A DNA stretch of 43,628 nucleotides, from positions 1 through 43,628 of the forward strand of contig CAIPYC010000148.1 of NCBI GenBank assembly GCA_903869185.1, read 5' to 3'. The DNA is from an uncultured cyanobacterium (GTDB lineage: Bacteria; Cyanobacteriota; Cyanobacteriia; Cyanobacteriales; Microcystaceae). The notes beneath the pieces were generated by a model. That model did no database searches and had not been told where the DNA came from. It saw nothing but the letters and a program-made list of their open reading frames with translations. Positions 1 to 7,885 of this stretch are shown here, piece by piece (positions within the stretch are counted from its first letter, which is position 1; each line of letters opens with the position of its first letter). The position numbers were made by a program, and so were the translations under genes.

Positions 1-62
1 AGAGTTTCGATGTTATCTTCTTCATTGTACATAGGAATAATTAAAGAAATTTCAATGCTCAT
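1..62 (-). CDS. Family 2 glycosyltransferase, N-terminal fragment cut by the window edge
   Basis: Reading leftward from an ATG at base 62, the frame gives MSIEISLIIPMYNEEDNIETL and stays open to the window edge. The hydrophobic beta strand followed by P-x-Y-N-E-E-x-N is the typical start of GT-A fold family 2 glycosyltransferases, including dolichyl-phosphate mannose or glucose synthase-like and polyprenyl-phosphate glycosyltransferases. Only 20 complete residues are visible, so the donor, acceptor and C-terminal membrane segments cannot be judged. A plausible promoter lies just upstream at 100-127. The family call is fairly secure because the motif is distinctive; the specific function is unknown. 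Confidence 0.75.
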   Translation of the reverse strand, partial: MSIEISLIIPMYNEEDNIET

Positions 63-99
63 AATATAATAAGATGTGGTGAAAACAAAATAAAAGAGT

Positions 100-127
100 A
101 CTATACTAACGTTGTTTATCTTATCAA
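100..127 (-). promoter_or_regulatory. Putative sigma-70 type promoter for the glycosyltransferase gene
   Basis: On the minus strand there is TTGATA (bases 127-122), a 16-base spacer and TATAGT (bases 105-100), about 38 bases upstream of the glycosyltransferase ATG. Both hexamers differ from consensus by one or two bases. This is a match by eye without transcript data. Confidence 0.4.
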
Positions 128-162
128 AAGAGTGATTTCTAATAAGACTTTATGTGTGTAAT

Positions 163-615
163 TTATATTCCACCGGTATCAGAAGACCAGAGCACTCTTC
201 CATGTTTAGAATAGACCACCAGATTTCCATCTCCCTGTATAACAAAATAAGCCCCTTTGTTGTTATCAGTTCCGGTACTCCATACTGGATGACCTTTCTT
301 GTAAAGTACGACATTGCCATCTGATTGAACCGAAAGAGTATCAGCTCTGATATAAGTGGCAAGAGACCAGATTGCATTACCCTTTCTGTCAAATAGAGCT
401 AAAATCCCATCAGCCTGCAATACGAAAAAGAAGCCAGAGCAAGTACGCCAACCTCGTCCTTTGCCAAAATCCAAATTACCTTTTTCTGGTCTAAATATAT
501 AACTATCCTGGCAGCGCTGAGCTGAAGCTGTTTGAAGACAGGCAAATAAGCCAGCAGCAATAGCCAAAACCAATAAATAAGAACCAGTTTTTCTTGTAAG
601 CTTATTCGGTTTCAC
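163..615 (-). CDS. Secreted bulb-type (B-) lectin domain protein
   Basis: This 150-residue protein starts with GTG; AGGAG lies 10 bases upstream on the minus strand. Residues 1-32 form a signal peptide with a basic start, a hydrophobic core and an A-S-A cut site before Gln33. A Cys at 26 after L-F-A could instead be a poor lipobox. The mature part carries three mannose-binding-lectin motifs at residues 67-75, 97-105 and 127-135, exactly 30 residues apart. The second and third match Q-x-D-x-N-x-V-x-Y fully; the first is degraded (N to I, V to A, Y to F). Cys35 and Cys59 could form a disulfide. The family binds mannose-type glycans in plants and in some bacteria. Here it would act outside the cytoplasmic membrane, perhaps on surface polysaccharide; its neighbour is a glycosyltransferase. 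The target sugar is unknown. Confidence 0.85.
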   Translation of the reverse strand: MKPNKLTRKTGSYLLVLAIAAGLFACLQTASAQRCQDSYIFRPEKGNLDFGKGRGWRTCSGFFFVLQADGILALFDRKGNAIWSLATYIRADTLSVQSDGNVVLYKKGHPVWSTGTDNNKGAYFVIQGDGNLVVYSKHGRVLWSSDTGGI

Positions 616-625
616 TAAGTTCCAT

Positions 626-630
626 CTCCT
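626..630 (-). promoter_or_regulatory. Ribosome binding site that decides the GTG start of the lectin gene
   Basis: The minus strand reads AGGAG at bases 630-626, 10 bases before the GTG at 615-613. An ATG lies between the site and the GTG but is out of frame. The spacing supports GTG as the true start and gives a complete signal peptide. Confidence 0.6.
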
Positions 631-722
631 AAAAGATCGCCTCTTGTAAACCTATTCTATAAGTCGGAGATATTTTATTGATATATTCTTGAAAAAAAAA
701 TACAAAATACAAAAACAATCGC

Positions 723-752
723 TTGCTTGGCACATGGTATATTTAGTATAAA
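723..752 (+). promoter_or_regulatory. Putative promoter of the mcdA-mcdB-methyltransferase operon
   Basis: TTGCTT (723-728) and TATAAA (747-752) are separated by 18 bases and lie about 25 bases before the TTG start at 777. AAGGAG at 762-767 sits between them as a clear ribosome binding site and supports the TTG start. The -35 match is modest. Confidence 0.4.
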
Positions 753-776
753 GTAAGAATTAAGGAGTAAGGTTCT

Positions 777-1418
777 TTGCCATCAGCTTCAGCAAAGATC
801 ATAGCCGTAATCAATGGCAAGGGTGGGGTAGGTAAAACCACCACATCAGTCAGTGTTGCCTCAATTTTGGCCGAGCAAGAGAAAGTACTTTTGTTGGATG
901 CTGACCCTCAGGCTTCGGCCTCTTGGTGGTCCAACAGAGACATGGGCAAAATGGGATTTAAGGTGGAACAGGAATCTGACCCCGATGCTCTAGAGGGAAT
1001 CAGAAAAATCAAAGGCTACGACTTCATAGTGATAGACACTCCGCCTGCTACTGCAAATCTGGATGCGGCCATTGTCAATGCTGATTATCTGATCTTACCT
1101 ACCCCACCTGCTCCAATGGATCTGATTGCCTTGATTGAGACAGTCAAGACTTTTGTGCTGCCGCGGAAAAAATCTTATAGAGTCGTTCTGACCAAAGTGG
1201 ATCCACGCAGTATCAAAGAAGCAATTGAAGCTCAAAATACCCTAATGGAATTGGATATAGCCACTTGCCATGCCTTTGTTCGACTTTACAAGTCTTATGA
1301 AAAGGCCGTATTGGAAGGCTCAAGCATTACCCAGCTAAAAGGCAAACAGGCAAAAGAAGCTGAAACAGACTATCGACGTGTAGTTGAAGAATTAAAAAGG
1401 GACTGGTTAAACTTATGA
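777..1418 (+). CDS. mcdA: ParA-family ATPase, probable carboxysome-positioning protein McdA (type 2)
   Basis: This 213-residue protein starts with TTG behind AAGGAG at 762-767. Near residue 14 it has the deviant Walker A motif KGGVGKTT with the signature lysine, then LLLDADPQASASWW (Walker A', about 38-51) and a Walker B-like VIDTPP near residue 86. These define a ParA/MinD-type ATPase that dimerises on ATP and binds DNA without sequence specificity. The next gene overlaps it by four bases (ATGA) and has the features reported for McdB: glutamine-rich coiled coil and a tryptophan close to the C-terminus. In cyanobacteria, McdA and McdB form a Brownian-ratchet pair that spaces carboxysomes along the nucleoid; type 2 McdA keeps the signature lysine. 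The ParA call is certain. McdA rests on the partner. An orphan plasmid-type ParA is the alternative, but no ParB or parS is visible. Confidence 0.75.
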   Translation: MPSASAKIIAVINGKGGVGKTTTSVSVASILAEQEKVLLLDADPQASASWWSNRDMGKMGFKVEQESDPDALEGIRKIKGYDFIVIDTPPATANLDAAIVNADYLILPTPPAPMDLIALIETVKTFVLPRKKSYRVVLTKVDPRSIKEAIEAQNTLMELDIATCHAFVRLYKSYEKAVLEGSSITQLKGKQAKEAETDYRRVVEELKRDWLNL

Positions 1419-1873
1419 CAACAAAAAAAAATCTATCAGGTATTTTGCGCGAAGGCATGCAGACCCCTTCACATGAAAGGACAACAGTACAAAAAGCAAC
1501 CACATCGGCCAAAGTCCAAGAAAAGGAAAATCAAGAACTATTGGAGCTAAAATCTGAACTAGAGCTGGAAAAAGAGAAAATTGAACATCTTCAGCAGCAA
1601 CAGGAAGTAATGAGCCTCAAATTGGAATTAGAAGAAGAAAAAATAAAAGTACTCTCGCTTGAGCAGCAATTGCAGCAACAACAAGAAACAATGCAGGATT
1701 TTTCCCAATCTCTCAAACAGGTTCAGGATTTGACCCAGTCGCTGCAGCAAGCCAAAGAAGAGCAAAAGAAATTTATAGTACCAGTTGGTGTGCCTCGCTA
1801 TAGTCAGCATCTGGTAATTTTGCCAGCTACATCAACAGTCCTTACTGATGAACAGATAGGTTGGTTTGACTGA
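1415..1873 (+). CDS. mcdB: Glutamine-rich coiled-coil protein, probable McdB (type 2)
   Basis: This 152-residue protein starts at an ATG overlapping the ATPase stop by four bases. Residues 1-35 are basic and polar, probably disordered. Residues about 36-122 form a long heptad-like coiled coil with runs such as LQQQQ and LEQQLQQQQ; about 24 of 152 residues are Gln. A short proline-containing segment follows, and the protein ends TDEQIGWFD, which puts Trp third from the end. An invariant tryptophan in the last few residues and a Gln-rich coiled coil are reported hallmarks of McdB adaptors, which bind carboxysome shell and stimulate McdA; several form condensates. No enzyme domain is visible. 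McdB proteins are poorly conserved in sequence, so the assignment depends on architecture and on its place beside the ATPase. Its last codons overlap the next gene's start by 8 bases. Confidence 0.65.
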   Translation: MTTKKNLSGILREGMQTPSHERTTVQKATTSAKVQEKENQELLELKSELELEKEKIEHLQQQQEVMSLKLELEEEKIKVLSLEQQLQQQQETMQDFSQSLKQVQDLTQSLQQAKEEQKKFIVPVGVPRYSQHLVILPATSTVLTDEQIGWFD

Positions 1874-2981
1874 GTTGTTTATCGAAAACGGCAAGTTGAC
1901 TTTTCAAGAATATATGGAGCTTGCCCTTTACCATCCTGAATTTGGTTACTACAGCTCAAGAGATCTCAATATAGGCAAAAGAGGTGATTTTTTTACTTCA
2001 GTCTCATTGGGGGCTGATTTTGGAGAACTTTTGGCGCAGCAACTGCTGGAATGTTGCCAAAACCTGGGCTCTTTAGATCATTTTGCTTTGGTGGAAATGG
2101 GAGCAGGCTCAGGACATTTAGCTATAGATATTCTCAACTATCTCTCTCAAAAGCAACCGGATTTCTATCATAAAATCACCTATTACATCATAGAAATCTC
2201 CCCAAGGTTAAGGGCAAAACAACAGGAATATATCAACACTCATCTTGAAGTTCCAGTGACTCTCATTTGGTGCGATTGGTCAGAATTGCCCAAGATTACT
2301 GGTTGTTTTTTTAGTAATGAACTTGTCGATGCCTTTCCTGTTGAGCAAATAGTAATAGACAATGGTCAACTAAAACAAGTGTATGTCAAATATGAGCAAG
2401 AAAAATTTCATGAATTACTAGAGCCCCCGGCGACTGCAGAATTGCTTGAATATTTTCAAATGCTGGAAATCGATATATTGACTTATCCAGATGGCTATCG
2501 CACCGAGGTAAACCTAAGAGCTAGGCAATGGCTGGAAAATATAGCCCGAAAACTAGAAACTGGATATCTAATCACAATCGACTATGGCTATGCAGCCCAA
2601 CGCTATTACCATCAACAGCGCAGTGAAGGAACCTTGCAGTGCTACTACAGACAACATCGCCACAATGATCCTTATTTCCGGACTGGCCAGCAAGATATCA
2701 GCGCTTCTGTAAATTTTACAGCTCTAGAACTTTGGGGAGCCAATCTGGGACTAGATCTGGTGGGATCGACCAAACAGGCTTTATTTTTAATGTCTTTAGG
2801 CTTAGGAGATAGGCTCAATGAAATCTCTTTTAGTTCTAACAATATTAACGAATTACTCAAGAGGCGAGATGCCATACACCAATTGATTGATCCAATTGGC
2901 CTAGGTAATTTACAGGTACTGATCCAGTCTAAAAATATAGATCAAACTTTGGACTTAAGAGGTCTCATTGAAGCGTTTTAG
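1866..2981 (+). CDS. Class I SAM-dependent methyltransferase, MidA/NDUFAF7 (COG1565, DUF185) family
   Basis: This 371-residue protein begins at a TTG inside the last codons of the coiled-coil gene, so translation is probably coupled. The start is typical of the family: a short strand, then a segment with YMELALYHPEFGYY. The SAM-binding loop VEMGAGSGHLA lies at about residues 76-86. The conserved EISPRLRAKQ and NELVDAFPVEQ segments follow, with DYGYAA near 240 and a late MSLGLGDRL. In humans the homologue NDUFAF7 methylates an arginine on complex I subunit NDUFS2; bacterial targets are not established. Cyanobacteria have NDH-1 with an NdhH counterpart, so NDH-1 is a possible but unproven substrate. 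The last 17 bases overlap the convergent MATE gene. Confidence 0.8.
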   Translation: MTELFIENGKLTFQEYMELALYHPEFGYYSSRDLNIGKRGDFFTSVSLGADFGELLAQQLLECCQNLGSLDHFALVEMGAGSGHLAIDILNYLSQKQPDFYHKITYYIIEISPRLRAKQQEYINTHLEVPVTLIWCDWSELPKITGCFFSNELVDAFPVEQIVIDNGQLKQVYVKYEQEKFHELLEPPATAELLEYFQMLEIDILTYPDGYRTEVNLRARQWLENIARKLETGYLITIDYGYAAQRYYHQQRSEGTLQCYYRQHRHNDPYFRTGQQDISASVNFTALELWGANLGLDLVGSTKQALFLMSLGLGDRLNEISFSSNNINELLKRRDAIHQLIDPIGLGNLQVLIQSKNIDQTLDLRGLIEAF

Positions 2982-4290
2982 GTACCCTCATCCCTAAATA
3001 TAAAGCCACAGTTACCATATAGCTCACCAAAGACAGCCAGAGCCAATTGTTATTGTGCAAATATAGAGCAATTCCCAAAAATGGTAGATAACCCAGGAAA
3101 AAAGCCACCAGAACAGCATTGCGCAAAACCTTGCCTTCCTTGAGTCCTGTAAAATAACCATCTAACATGAAAGCAAATGATGTGGACCCGAGCAATGGTA
3201 ACAACCAGAAAGAAACTAGGGTGATGTTTTCATTGATCTCCTCATGATCTGTCAAAAGCCCGAAAATCTGATCAGGAAAAAGAAAACAAGCTAAAGCAAT
3301 CAGCAGAGAAATTACTAAACTGGTCACAAGCGAAGCGATCAATAGAGGCAAGAGTTGCTCCTTGATGCCTTTACTGTTGAAATTGCTGGCCAGAGTTTGG
3401 GTAGTTAGACCTATCCCATTAACTGTGAATTGACTCAGTAAAGCTATCTGGAGCATGACTCCATTTTGAGCTAGAGTAGTAGTTCCAAAGAGTGAACTGA
3501 CGTTGGTAAAAAGCGCATAGGTAGAAATCAGGACAATGAAGCGAATTAGAATGTTGGCTTTTAGGGCAAGGGTATCTTTGAAGCTGCCTTTTTTCAGGAT
3601 TTGAGCAAATGCCTGCCCAAACAAAGACCAGTCGATTCTAAAAGCAGCGCAGATTAAGGCTACCACAAGAGCCAGATATTGACTCAATGAAGTAGCAAGT
3701 CCTGCCCCATAACTTGCCCAGTCCCATTTGACAATCATAAGATAATCCAGAAATACATTGGACAAATTACCAATCAAGGAGACCAACAGGACAATGCCAT
3801 TCATCTCCAGTCCCAAAAACCAACCAAAGAGAACAAAATTGAGCAAGACTGCAGGTGCTCCCCATATCCTGCCATAGAAATATTCTGCTCCAGAGGTTTC
3901 TACATCCACTGTTCCACCAAGAAGAGCAAAGCCTACCTTTTGTAAGGGATATTGCAAGGATAGGATCAACAGACCAATGATTAAGGCAATCAGAGCGCTT
4001 TGGAGTCCCGCCACCAGAATTGCCTTTTCATCTTCTAGCCCCTTTGCTGCAGCTGTGATGGCATTGGTACTAGAGCGCAGAAATTTGAGAATACGATAAA
4101 GATAATCAAAGAGAATCGAGGCTAAGATAACCCCGGCTAGATGCTTGATATCGTCTAAATGTCCTAAAAAGGCAGTATCTACCAAGCCAGCAAGAGGAAC
4201 CATCATGTTTGATAGCATACTGACTAGGGAAAGTCGGTAAAAGCGTGGTAGAAATTGATATGATTTCCAATTAACAGATGAGATAGTCAT
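2965..4290 (-). CDS. MATE-family (DinF-like) efflux transporter
   Basis: This 441-residue integral membrane protein has about 12 hydrophobic segments in two halves. The first half holds the DinF-type pattern of SMLSNMMVPLAGLVDTAFLGHL, then AGVILASILFDYLYRILKFLR. This places it in the MOP superfamily, whose members export organic cations, drugs or flavonoid-like compounds with Na+ or H+. The ATG at 4290 gives a complete first transmembrane segment. The gene converges on the methyltransferase gene with a 17-base overlap and is divergent from cobQ across only 39 bases. The substrate cannot be read from the sequence. Confidence 0.85.
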   Translation of the reverse strand: MTISSVNWKSYQFLPRFYRLSLVSMLSNMMVPLAGLVDTAFLGHLDDIKHLAGVILASILFDYLYRILKFLRSSTNAITAAAKGLEDEKAILVAGLQSALIALIIGLLILSLQYPLQKVGFALLGGTVDVETSGAEYFYGRIWGAPAVLLNFVLFGWFLGLEMNGIVLLVSLIGNLSNVFLDYLMIVKWDWASYGAGLATSLSQYLALVVALICAAFRIDWSLFGQAFAQILKKGSFKDTLALKANILIRFIVLISTYALFTNVSSLFGTTTLAQNGVMLQIALLSQFTVNGIGLTTQTLASNFNSKGIKEQLLPLLIASLVTSLVISLLIALACFLFPDQIFGLLTDHEEINENITLVSFWLLPLLGSTSFAFMLDGYFTGLKEGKVLRNAVLVAFFLGYLPFLGIALYLHNNNWLWLSLVSYMVTVALYLGMRVPKTLQ

Positions 4291-4329
4291 TACTTCTTGC
4301 TTGCCTGATCTTCAAATTAACCTAAAACA

Positions 4330-5802
4330 ATGCCTTCTTTAATGATAGTCGGGACCACATCCCATGCCGGAAAGTCCCTCATTACTTCTGGTATTTGTCG
4401 GATATTGGCCAATCGTGGTCACAGAGTTGCCCCATTTAAGGGACAGAATATGGCTCTCAATGCCTACGTTACCGAATCAGGTGGTGAGATAGGATACGCG
4501 CAAGCCATTCAGGCATGGGCAGCTAAGACAATACCAAAAGTTGCCATGAATCCAATCTTGCTCAAACCGCAGGGAGATATGACCTCTCAGGTGATCTTAA
4601 ATGGTCAGGTAGTTGGACAGACCACAGCGGCCAAATACTATCAGGATTATTTCCACAAGGGTTGGGAAGCAATCACTGCGTCAATAGACTCTCTGGCAGC
4701 AGAATACGACTGGCTAGTCTGCGAAGGGGCCGGCTCTCCAGCTGAGATAAATCTCAAGCATCGAGATCTGACCAACATGAGAGTTGCCAAATATCTCCAA
4801 GCCCCCACTATTTTAGTGGTTGATATTGAGCGTGGCGGTTCCTTTGCCCATGTTGTAGGCACATTGCAATTACTTGATCCTGATGAAAAAGCGCTGATTA
4901 AGGGAATCATTATCAATAAGTTCAGGGGAGATAAATCTCTTCTTGACTCTGGTCTAGTTTGGCTAGAGGAATACACCCAGGTTCCGGTATTGGGGGTTAT
5001 TCCCTGGTTAAATCTAGATATACCGGCAGAAGATTCACTGGATCTATTGGAGAGGAGTTCACGTAAATCACAAGTCGATCTCAATATCGCTGTAATTAGA
5101 TTGCCGCACATTGCCAATTTTACTGACTTTGATCCATTAGAGGCAGAATCTACAGTCTCTTTAAAATATGTTTCCCTTTCACAGAATTTGGGAAGACCCG
5201 ATGCGGTCATTCTCCCAGGAAGTAAAACAACTTGCGCGGATCTATCAGAGCTATACAACAGCCCAATGGCCAAGCAGCTTATTCAATATCTATCTAACGG
5301 TGGTACGGTTTTGGGGATTTGCGGCGGCTTTCAAATGCTCGGTCAACAGATCAAGGATCCTGACCTTAATGAAGGTAATAACTCCATGCAATATGGACTT
5401 GGACTACTTCCTTTAAATACAACCATGGGTAGGGAGAAAATAACCAGGCAAAGGCAGGTTCATTCAGTTTTTCTGCCGGTAGAGAAAAAAATCACTGGTT
5501 ACGAAATTCACCAGGGTATCAGTCAATACACTAATCAAGACTTCCATTTCCTATTTGAAGATGAAAGCTTGGGAATAGCTAACCACCAGTTGAGCGTTTG
5601 GGGTACTTACCTGCATGGAATATTTGAAAACGGCAACTGGCGAAGACAATGGCTAAATCATCTCAGGAAAAAAAAGGGACTCGATCCTCTTGAAACCGAC
5701 GTCCCTGATTATTCCCAACTTAGAGAAACACTTCTAGAAGAGTTGGCTAATTCAATCGAACCCCACCTAGACCATAGATTTCAATCCCTGATCTCACCAT
5801 AG
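4330..5802 (+). CDS. cobQ: Cobyric acid synthase
   Basis: This 490-residue protein amidates adenosylcobyrinic acid a,c-diamide at side chains b, d, e and g in cobalamin synthesis, using glutamine and ATP. The N-terminal dethiobiotin synthetase-like domain shows GTTSHAGKS at residues 8-16 and the diagnostic KGQNMALNAYV. The C-terminal class I glutaminase-like domain shows GICGGFQMLG with Cys331 and YLHGIF with His429. Length is normal for the family. It belongs with cobD in this window (38456-39430), so the organism probably makes its own corrinoid. The 3' end overlaps the convergent ctaB by 56 bases. The 39-base leader is too short for a cobalamin riboswitch. Confidence 0.95.
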   Translation: MPSLMIVGTTSHAGKSLITSGICRILANRGHRVAPFKGQNMALNAYVTESGGEIGYAQAIQAWAAKTIPKVAMNPILLKPQGDMTSQVILNGQVVGQTTAAKYYQDYFHKGWEAITASIDSLAAEYDWLVCEGAGSPAEINLKHRDLTNMRVAKYLQAPTILVVDIERGGSFAHVVGTLQLLDPDEKALIKGIIINKFRGDKSLLDSGLVWLEEYTQVPVLGVIPWLNLDIPAEDSLDLLERSSRKSQVDLNIAVIRLPHIANFTDFDPLEAESTVSLKYVSLSQNLGRPDAVILPGSKTTCADLSELYNSPMAKQLIQYLSNGGTVLGICGGFQMLGQQIKDPDLNEGNNSMQYGLGLLPLNTTMGREKITRQRQVHSVFLPVEKKITGYEIHQGISQYTNQDFHFLFEDESLGIANHQLSVWGTYLHGIFENGNWRRQWLNHLRKKKGLDPLETDVPDYSQLRETLLEELANSIEPHLDHRFQSLISP

Positions 5803-6700
5803 GCAAGCAATCTATAACCATTGCAGTACACATGAGCATAACATAAAGGATCGAAAACTTGAAAAGGGACTTGGCCATTATTCTATCGTTAGGATTTTGC
5901 TTAAGCTGCCATGCCTTCTTGAGAAATAAAAAACCCAGAATCAAAGCAAAGAATCCATAAACTATGCCCAAAACACCCAGAGGATAGATAAAAACAAAGC
6001 TAAGGGGAACCACCAAAAGGGTATAGAACCATATTCCCTGGACAGTTTTTTCTTCTCCGGCAACTACAGGCAGCATAGGGACATTGACCTGAGCATAGTC
6101 ATCTTTAAGCATCAAGGCCAGTGACCAGAAATGTGGAGGAGTCCAGAGAAAAATAAAGAGAAATAAAAACCAAGCCGTAGTCGAAAGATCCCCTGTAACG
6201 GATGCCCAGCCAACTAGAGGTGGTATCGAACCTGCAGCTCCACCAATTACAATATTTTGGGTAGTATTGCGCTTTAAAAAATGGGTATAGATCAGCATAT
6301 AGAAGATAATTCCAGATAATGCCAGTAATGCGCTCAGCAGATTGATACATAAACTGAGAATCAAAAAAGAGGCTAAACCCAGAACCAAGGCAAATATCAA
6401 TGCATGCAGAGGCTGTACTCTCCCAGAGGGAATCGGCCGATTTCTCGTACGCTCCATGGTATAGTCTATATCTCGATCATAAATGCAATTAAGAGTCTGG
6501 GCAGAGGCTGCAGCCAGCAATCCACCCAAAAGAGTCAATAAAAGCCTAAGCGGATCAACCTTTCCATCCGAAGCTATCCACATAGAAGCGGCTGTAGTTA
6601 TCAAAAGTAAAGGAATAATACGGGGCTTGGTTAATTGATAGTAGCTTTTACAAACCTCCAATATATTTTGATTTTGTCTGATAAATGGTGTATCGATCAT
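5747..6700 (-). CDS. ctaB: Protoheme IX farnesyltransferase (heme O synthase)
   Basis: This 317-residue UbiA-family prenyltransferase adds a farnesyl group to heme B to make heme O. About eight or nine transmembrane segments are visible. The first aspartate-rich motif, N-x3-D-x2-D, is in NCIYDRDIDYTMERTRNRP near residue 80, and the second conserved loop carries DDYAQVNVPMLPVV. It overlaps the upstream ctaA by four bases (ATGA at 6697-6700), so the two consecutive steps to heme A are probably translationally coupled. They lie divergent from the oxidase structural genes, a common cyanobacterial layout. The 3' end overlaps cobQ antisense by 56 bases. Confidence 0.95.
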   Translation of the reverse strand: MIDTPFIRQNQNILEVCKSYYQLTKPRIIPLLLITTAASMWIASDGKVDPLRLLLTLLGGLLAAASAQTLNCIYDRDIDYTMERTRNRPIPSGRVQPLHALIFALVLGLASFLILSLCINLLSALLALSGIIFYMLIYTHFLKRNTTQNIVIGGAAGSIPPLVGWASVTGDLSTTAWFLFLFIFLWTPPHFWSLALMLKDDYAQVNVPMLPVVAGEEKTVQGIWFYTLLVVPLSFVFIYPLGVLGIVYGFFALILGFLFLKKAWQLKQNPNDRIMAKSLFKFSILYVMLMCTAMVIDCLPMVRSGIEIYGLGGVRLN

Positions 6701-7608
6701 ATTTTGACCTCAGAAGCATTTCGATAGGCTAGGATGCTAAAAGCAACCAAAAATGACAGTAATAATGCCGCTACAGTATGGTGAGCGACAGTAAGAATCT
6801 CTACCTGAAGATGGAGCCTCATGGTGGCGACACCTAACAAAATCTGGATAACCAACAGAGCCATAGTAGCAAGGGCTAATTTTTGCAGTAATGCGGCACA
6901 ATCCTGCCTAAAGCATAGAACAACCAGAATCAGTATCGCCAAAACAGATGGCAATACCCCTAAGAAATGATTATTCATAACCTGGCATAACTTGGAATTA
7001 TTGAGGCACTGGTGCAATGCCCAACGAGAGGCAACCAGTCCGCCCAAAATACTCTGGGTATAAATTACTAATGTGGCAAATAGGCCGCTCCAGTAAAGAG
7101 ACTTAGAGGTTTTCTGCAGTTGATACTCTCCTGAGGCAACTACCATAGCCACCAATGTAGTCAAGAATAGCAAGGCAGTACCCAGATGCGCTGTTACAAT
7201 ATCAAAACGAAGCAGTTGAGTAACAGTGAGTCCGCCAAGAACCCCTTGCCAGATGATTAAACCCAAGGCAATACTTGAGAGTATTGGAAACCAGACTGGC
7301 AGCTCCTTACGGTAAAACCAGGATAGACCCGCCAAGGTCAAGGTGCTTAATCCAATGAGTGCGGCATCAATTCGATGAAACCATTCCAGAAAGACCTGAA
7401 AATTGAGCAGATATTTACTTGGCAACAATTGACCGTAACAGAGTGGCCAATCAGGACAAGCCAACCCAGCATTCATTACCCTAGTTGAACTACCTACAAT
7501 CATCAAAGCCACAGTAGCTACAATGATTTTCCAAACAAAGCGACGCATCCAAACCGCCACCTTAGAAGATTCTGGTGGGGAATAAGCAAAAATAGATTCA
7601 CTTTGCAT
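6697..7608 (-). CDS. ctaA: Heme A synthase (COX15/CtaA family)
   Basis: The protein oxidises the methyl group of heme O to give heme A for the aa3-type oxidase. I place the start at the ATG at 7608 (303 residues, MQSESIFAYS), not at a TTG 24 bases upstream; AAGGA at 7627-7623 on the minus strand is about 14 bases before this ATG, a little distant. About eight membrane segments are visible. Family histidines are present: EWFHR near residue 75, TAHLGTAL, RWALHQCL and VAHHTVAALL. The N-terminal half has ACPDWPLCYGQL with two cysteines, as in many bacterial homologues. The gene is followed directly by ctaB. Confidence 0.93.
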   Translation of the reverse strand: MQSESIFAYSPPESSKVAVWMRRFVWKIIVATVALMIVGSSTRVMNAGLACPDWPLCYGQLLPSKYLLNFQVFLEWFHRIDAALIGLSTLTLAGLSWFYRKELPVWFPILSSIALGLIIWQGVLGGLTVTQLLRFDIVTAHLGTALLFLTTLVAMVVASGEYQLQKTSKSLYWSGLFATLVIYTQSILGGLVASRWALHQCLNNSKLCQVMNNHFLGVLPSVLAILILVVLCFRQDCAALLQKLALATMALLVIQILLGVATMRLHLQVEILTVAHHTVAALLLSFLVAFSILAYRNASEVKI

Positions 7609-7792
7609 TGTTTTGTATTGATTCCTTAACAATAAAGGTGAGACCTAAACAACAAACTAACACTATTTTCCCAGAGGTGCTCAAATTTTTTACCGAAAAT
7701 TAAAATTCATTCTGACTGAATCTAGCTGTCAGACTGTGCGACCACGTATTGAATCAGGTTTTTAAGGTGATCCCAAAGAAAATGTAAAGATA

Positions 7793-7820
7793 TTGACAGA
7801 AAGTAACCTGGATATATAAC
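7793..7820 (+). promoter_or_regulatory. Strong sigma-70 type promoter for ctaC-ctaD-ctaE
   Basis: A perfect TTGACA (7793-7798) is followed by a 16-base spacer and TATAAC (7815-7820), about 65 bases upstream of the ctaC start. The rest of the 277-base divergent region between ctaA and ctaC holds no gene that I can see. Confidence 0.6.
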
Positions 7821-7885
7821 AAATTAAAGCAAGATGCCTTACCCTTGAATAGTAAGCATTCATTCTAAATTGTTTCGGGGTAACC

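Noticed and set aside
4291..4329. Cobalamin riboswitch before cobQ (and before cobD at 38380-38455)
   Set aside because: Gaps of 39 and 76 bases are too short for a full element, and no B12-box-like segment was seen.
4647..5273. 208-codon open frame antisense to cobQ
   Set aside because: It lies wholly inside a well-supported gene, has low-complexity Ser/Arg-rich translation and no recognisable domain.
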